The notes beneath the pieces are model-generated. The model had not been told where the DNA came from. It was given only the letters and a program-made list of their open reading frames with translations, and ran no database searches. A program made the position numbers and the translations under genes. Below, piece by piece: positions 12,595 through 12,691 of a stretch of DNA of 12,691 nucleotides (within the stretch, counting starts at the first letter, position 1; every line of letters begins with the position of its first letter). Source of the DNA: an uncultured Actinomycetes bacterium. Its GTDB lineage: Bacteria; Actinomycetota; Actinomycetes; Nanopelagicales; Nanopelagicaceae. The stretch lies in contig CAIMBV010000075.1 of assembly GCA_903839355.1 (NCBI GenBank), forward strand, positions 1 to 12,691, in the 5' to 3' direction.

Positions 12595-12691
12595 CGTGTG
12601 GAGTAGGTAGATTCTTTATAAATCGTGGCATATAGAGCCGCCACTCGCTTACCATCTGCGCTCTTCGGATCGAATAGCGAGTCCTTCGGCC
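12591..12691 (-). CDS. C-terminal end of an unidentified gene, cut by window edge
   Basis: On the minus strand the frame from 12689 reads 32 codons and ends in TGA at 12593-12591. The peptide ends ALYATIYKESTYSTR and contains DSLFDPKSADGKRVA, a plausible soluble C-terminus. The stop shares the ATGA overlap with the pirin start, the usual sign of two translationally coupled genes. The other two frames are less likely: one meets a stop 42 bases in, the other runs open into the pirin gene. Too short to name a family. Confidence 0.6.
   Translation of the reverse strand, partial: PKDSLFDPKSADGKRVAALYATIYKESTYSTR

Overview
This is a gene-dense chromosomal window from what looks like an actinobacterium of moderate GC. 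I infer this from the mix of families (stand-alone LuxR-type HTH, SIMPL protein, short exported FMN-binding protein, stand-alone NADHX dehydratase), frequent GTG starts, and several genes whose start codon lies 6-7 bases after a -10-like hexamer with no Shine-Dalgarno, which suggests leaderless mRNAs. Compact spacing and overlapping stop codons fit a streamlined, possibly freshwater planktonic lineage, but sequence alone does not fix the taxon. There are no rRNA, tRNA, CRISPR or insertion-sequence signals.

Layout. Positions 1-1160 (minus) hold the N-terminal half of an MMPL/RND-type membrane transporter cut by the window edge. Divergent from it is an 83-residue DNA-binding protein, and the 120-bp gap between them contains several inverted repeats. 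Next comes an ACC deaminase (1598-2614) carrying every residue that separates true ACC deaminases from D-cysteine desulfhydrases. A convergent, unrecognised 158-residue gene (2611-3087) follows; its layout recalls bacterial/archaeal eRF1-like (host-attachment) proteins. A universal stress protein and a CoA-acylating methylmalonate-semialdehyde dehydrogenase form an operon (3300-5255), followed by an exported FMN-binding-domain protein (5352-5762) and a strong bidirectional hairpin.

On the minus strand, 5832-7321 is a two-gene ABC-2 exporter (ATPase then permease, ATGA overlap). Its promoter overlaps a 22-bp dyad. Divergent from it is a TMEM175-type channel (7386-7985). After an 11-bp tandem repeat, a four-gene plus-strand run follows: NAD(P)HX dehydratase, a 72-residue exported single-span protein, a dienelactone-hydrolase-family enzyme, and a Gfo/Idh/MocA-fold protein lacking the family's catalytic lysine. 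A SIMPL-domain protein (10947-11699) meets a convergent pirin (11692-12594), whose start overlaps the stop of an unidentified gene cut by the right edge.

Functional links are modest. ACC deaminase yields ammonia and 2-oxobutyrate, and the semialdehyde dehydrogenase feeds propionyl-CoA or acetyl-CoA, so both sit on routes to C3-acyl-CoA metabolism, though in separate transcription units. NADHX repair, the hydrolase, the stress protein and pirin suggest housekeeping or stress-repair functions. I see no convincing complete new multi-gene system. The best leads are the dyad-rich MMPL/HTH control region, the eRF1-like orphan gene, the lysine-less Gfo/Idh protein and the 11-bp repeat array.
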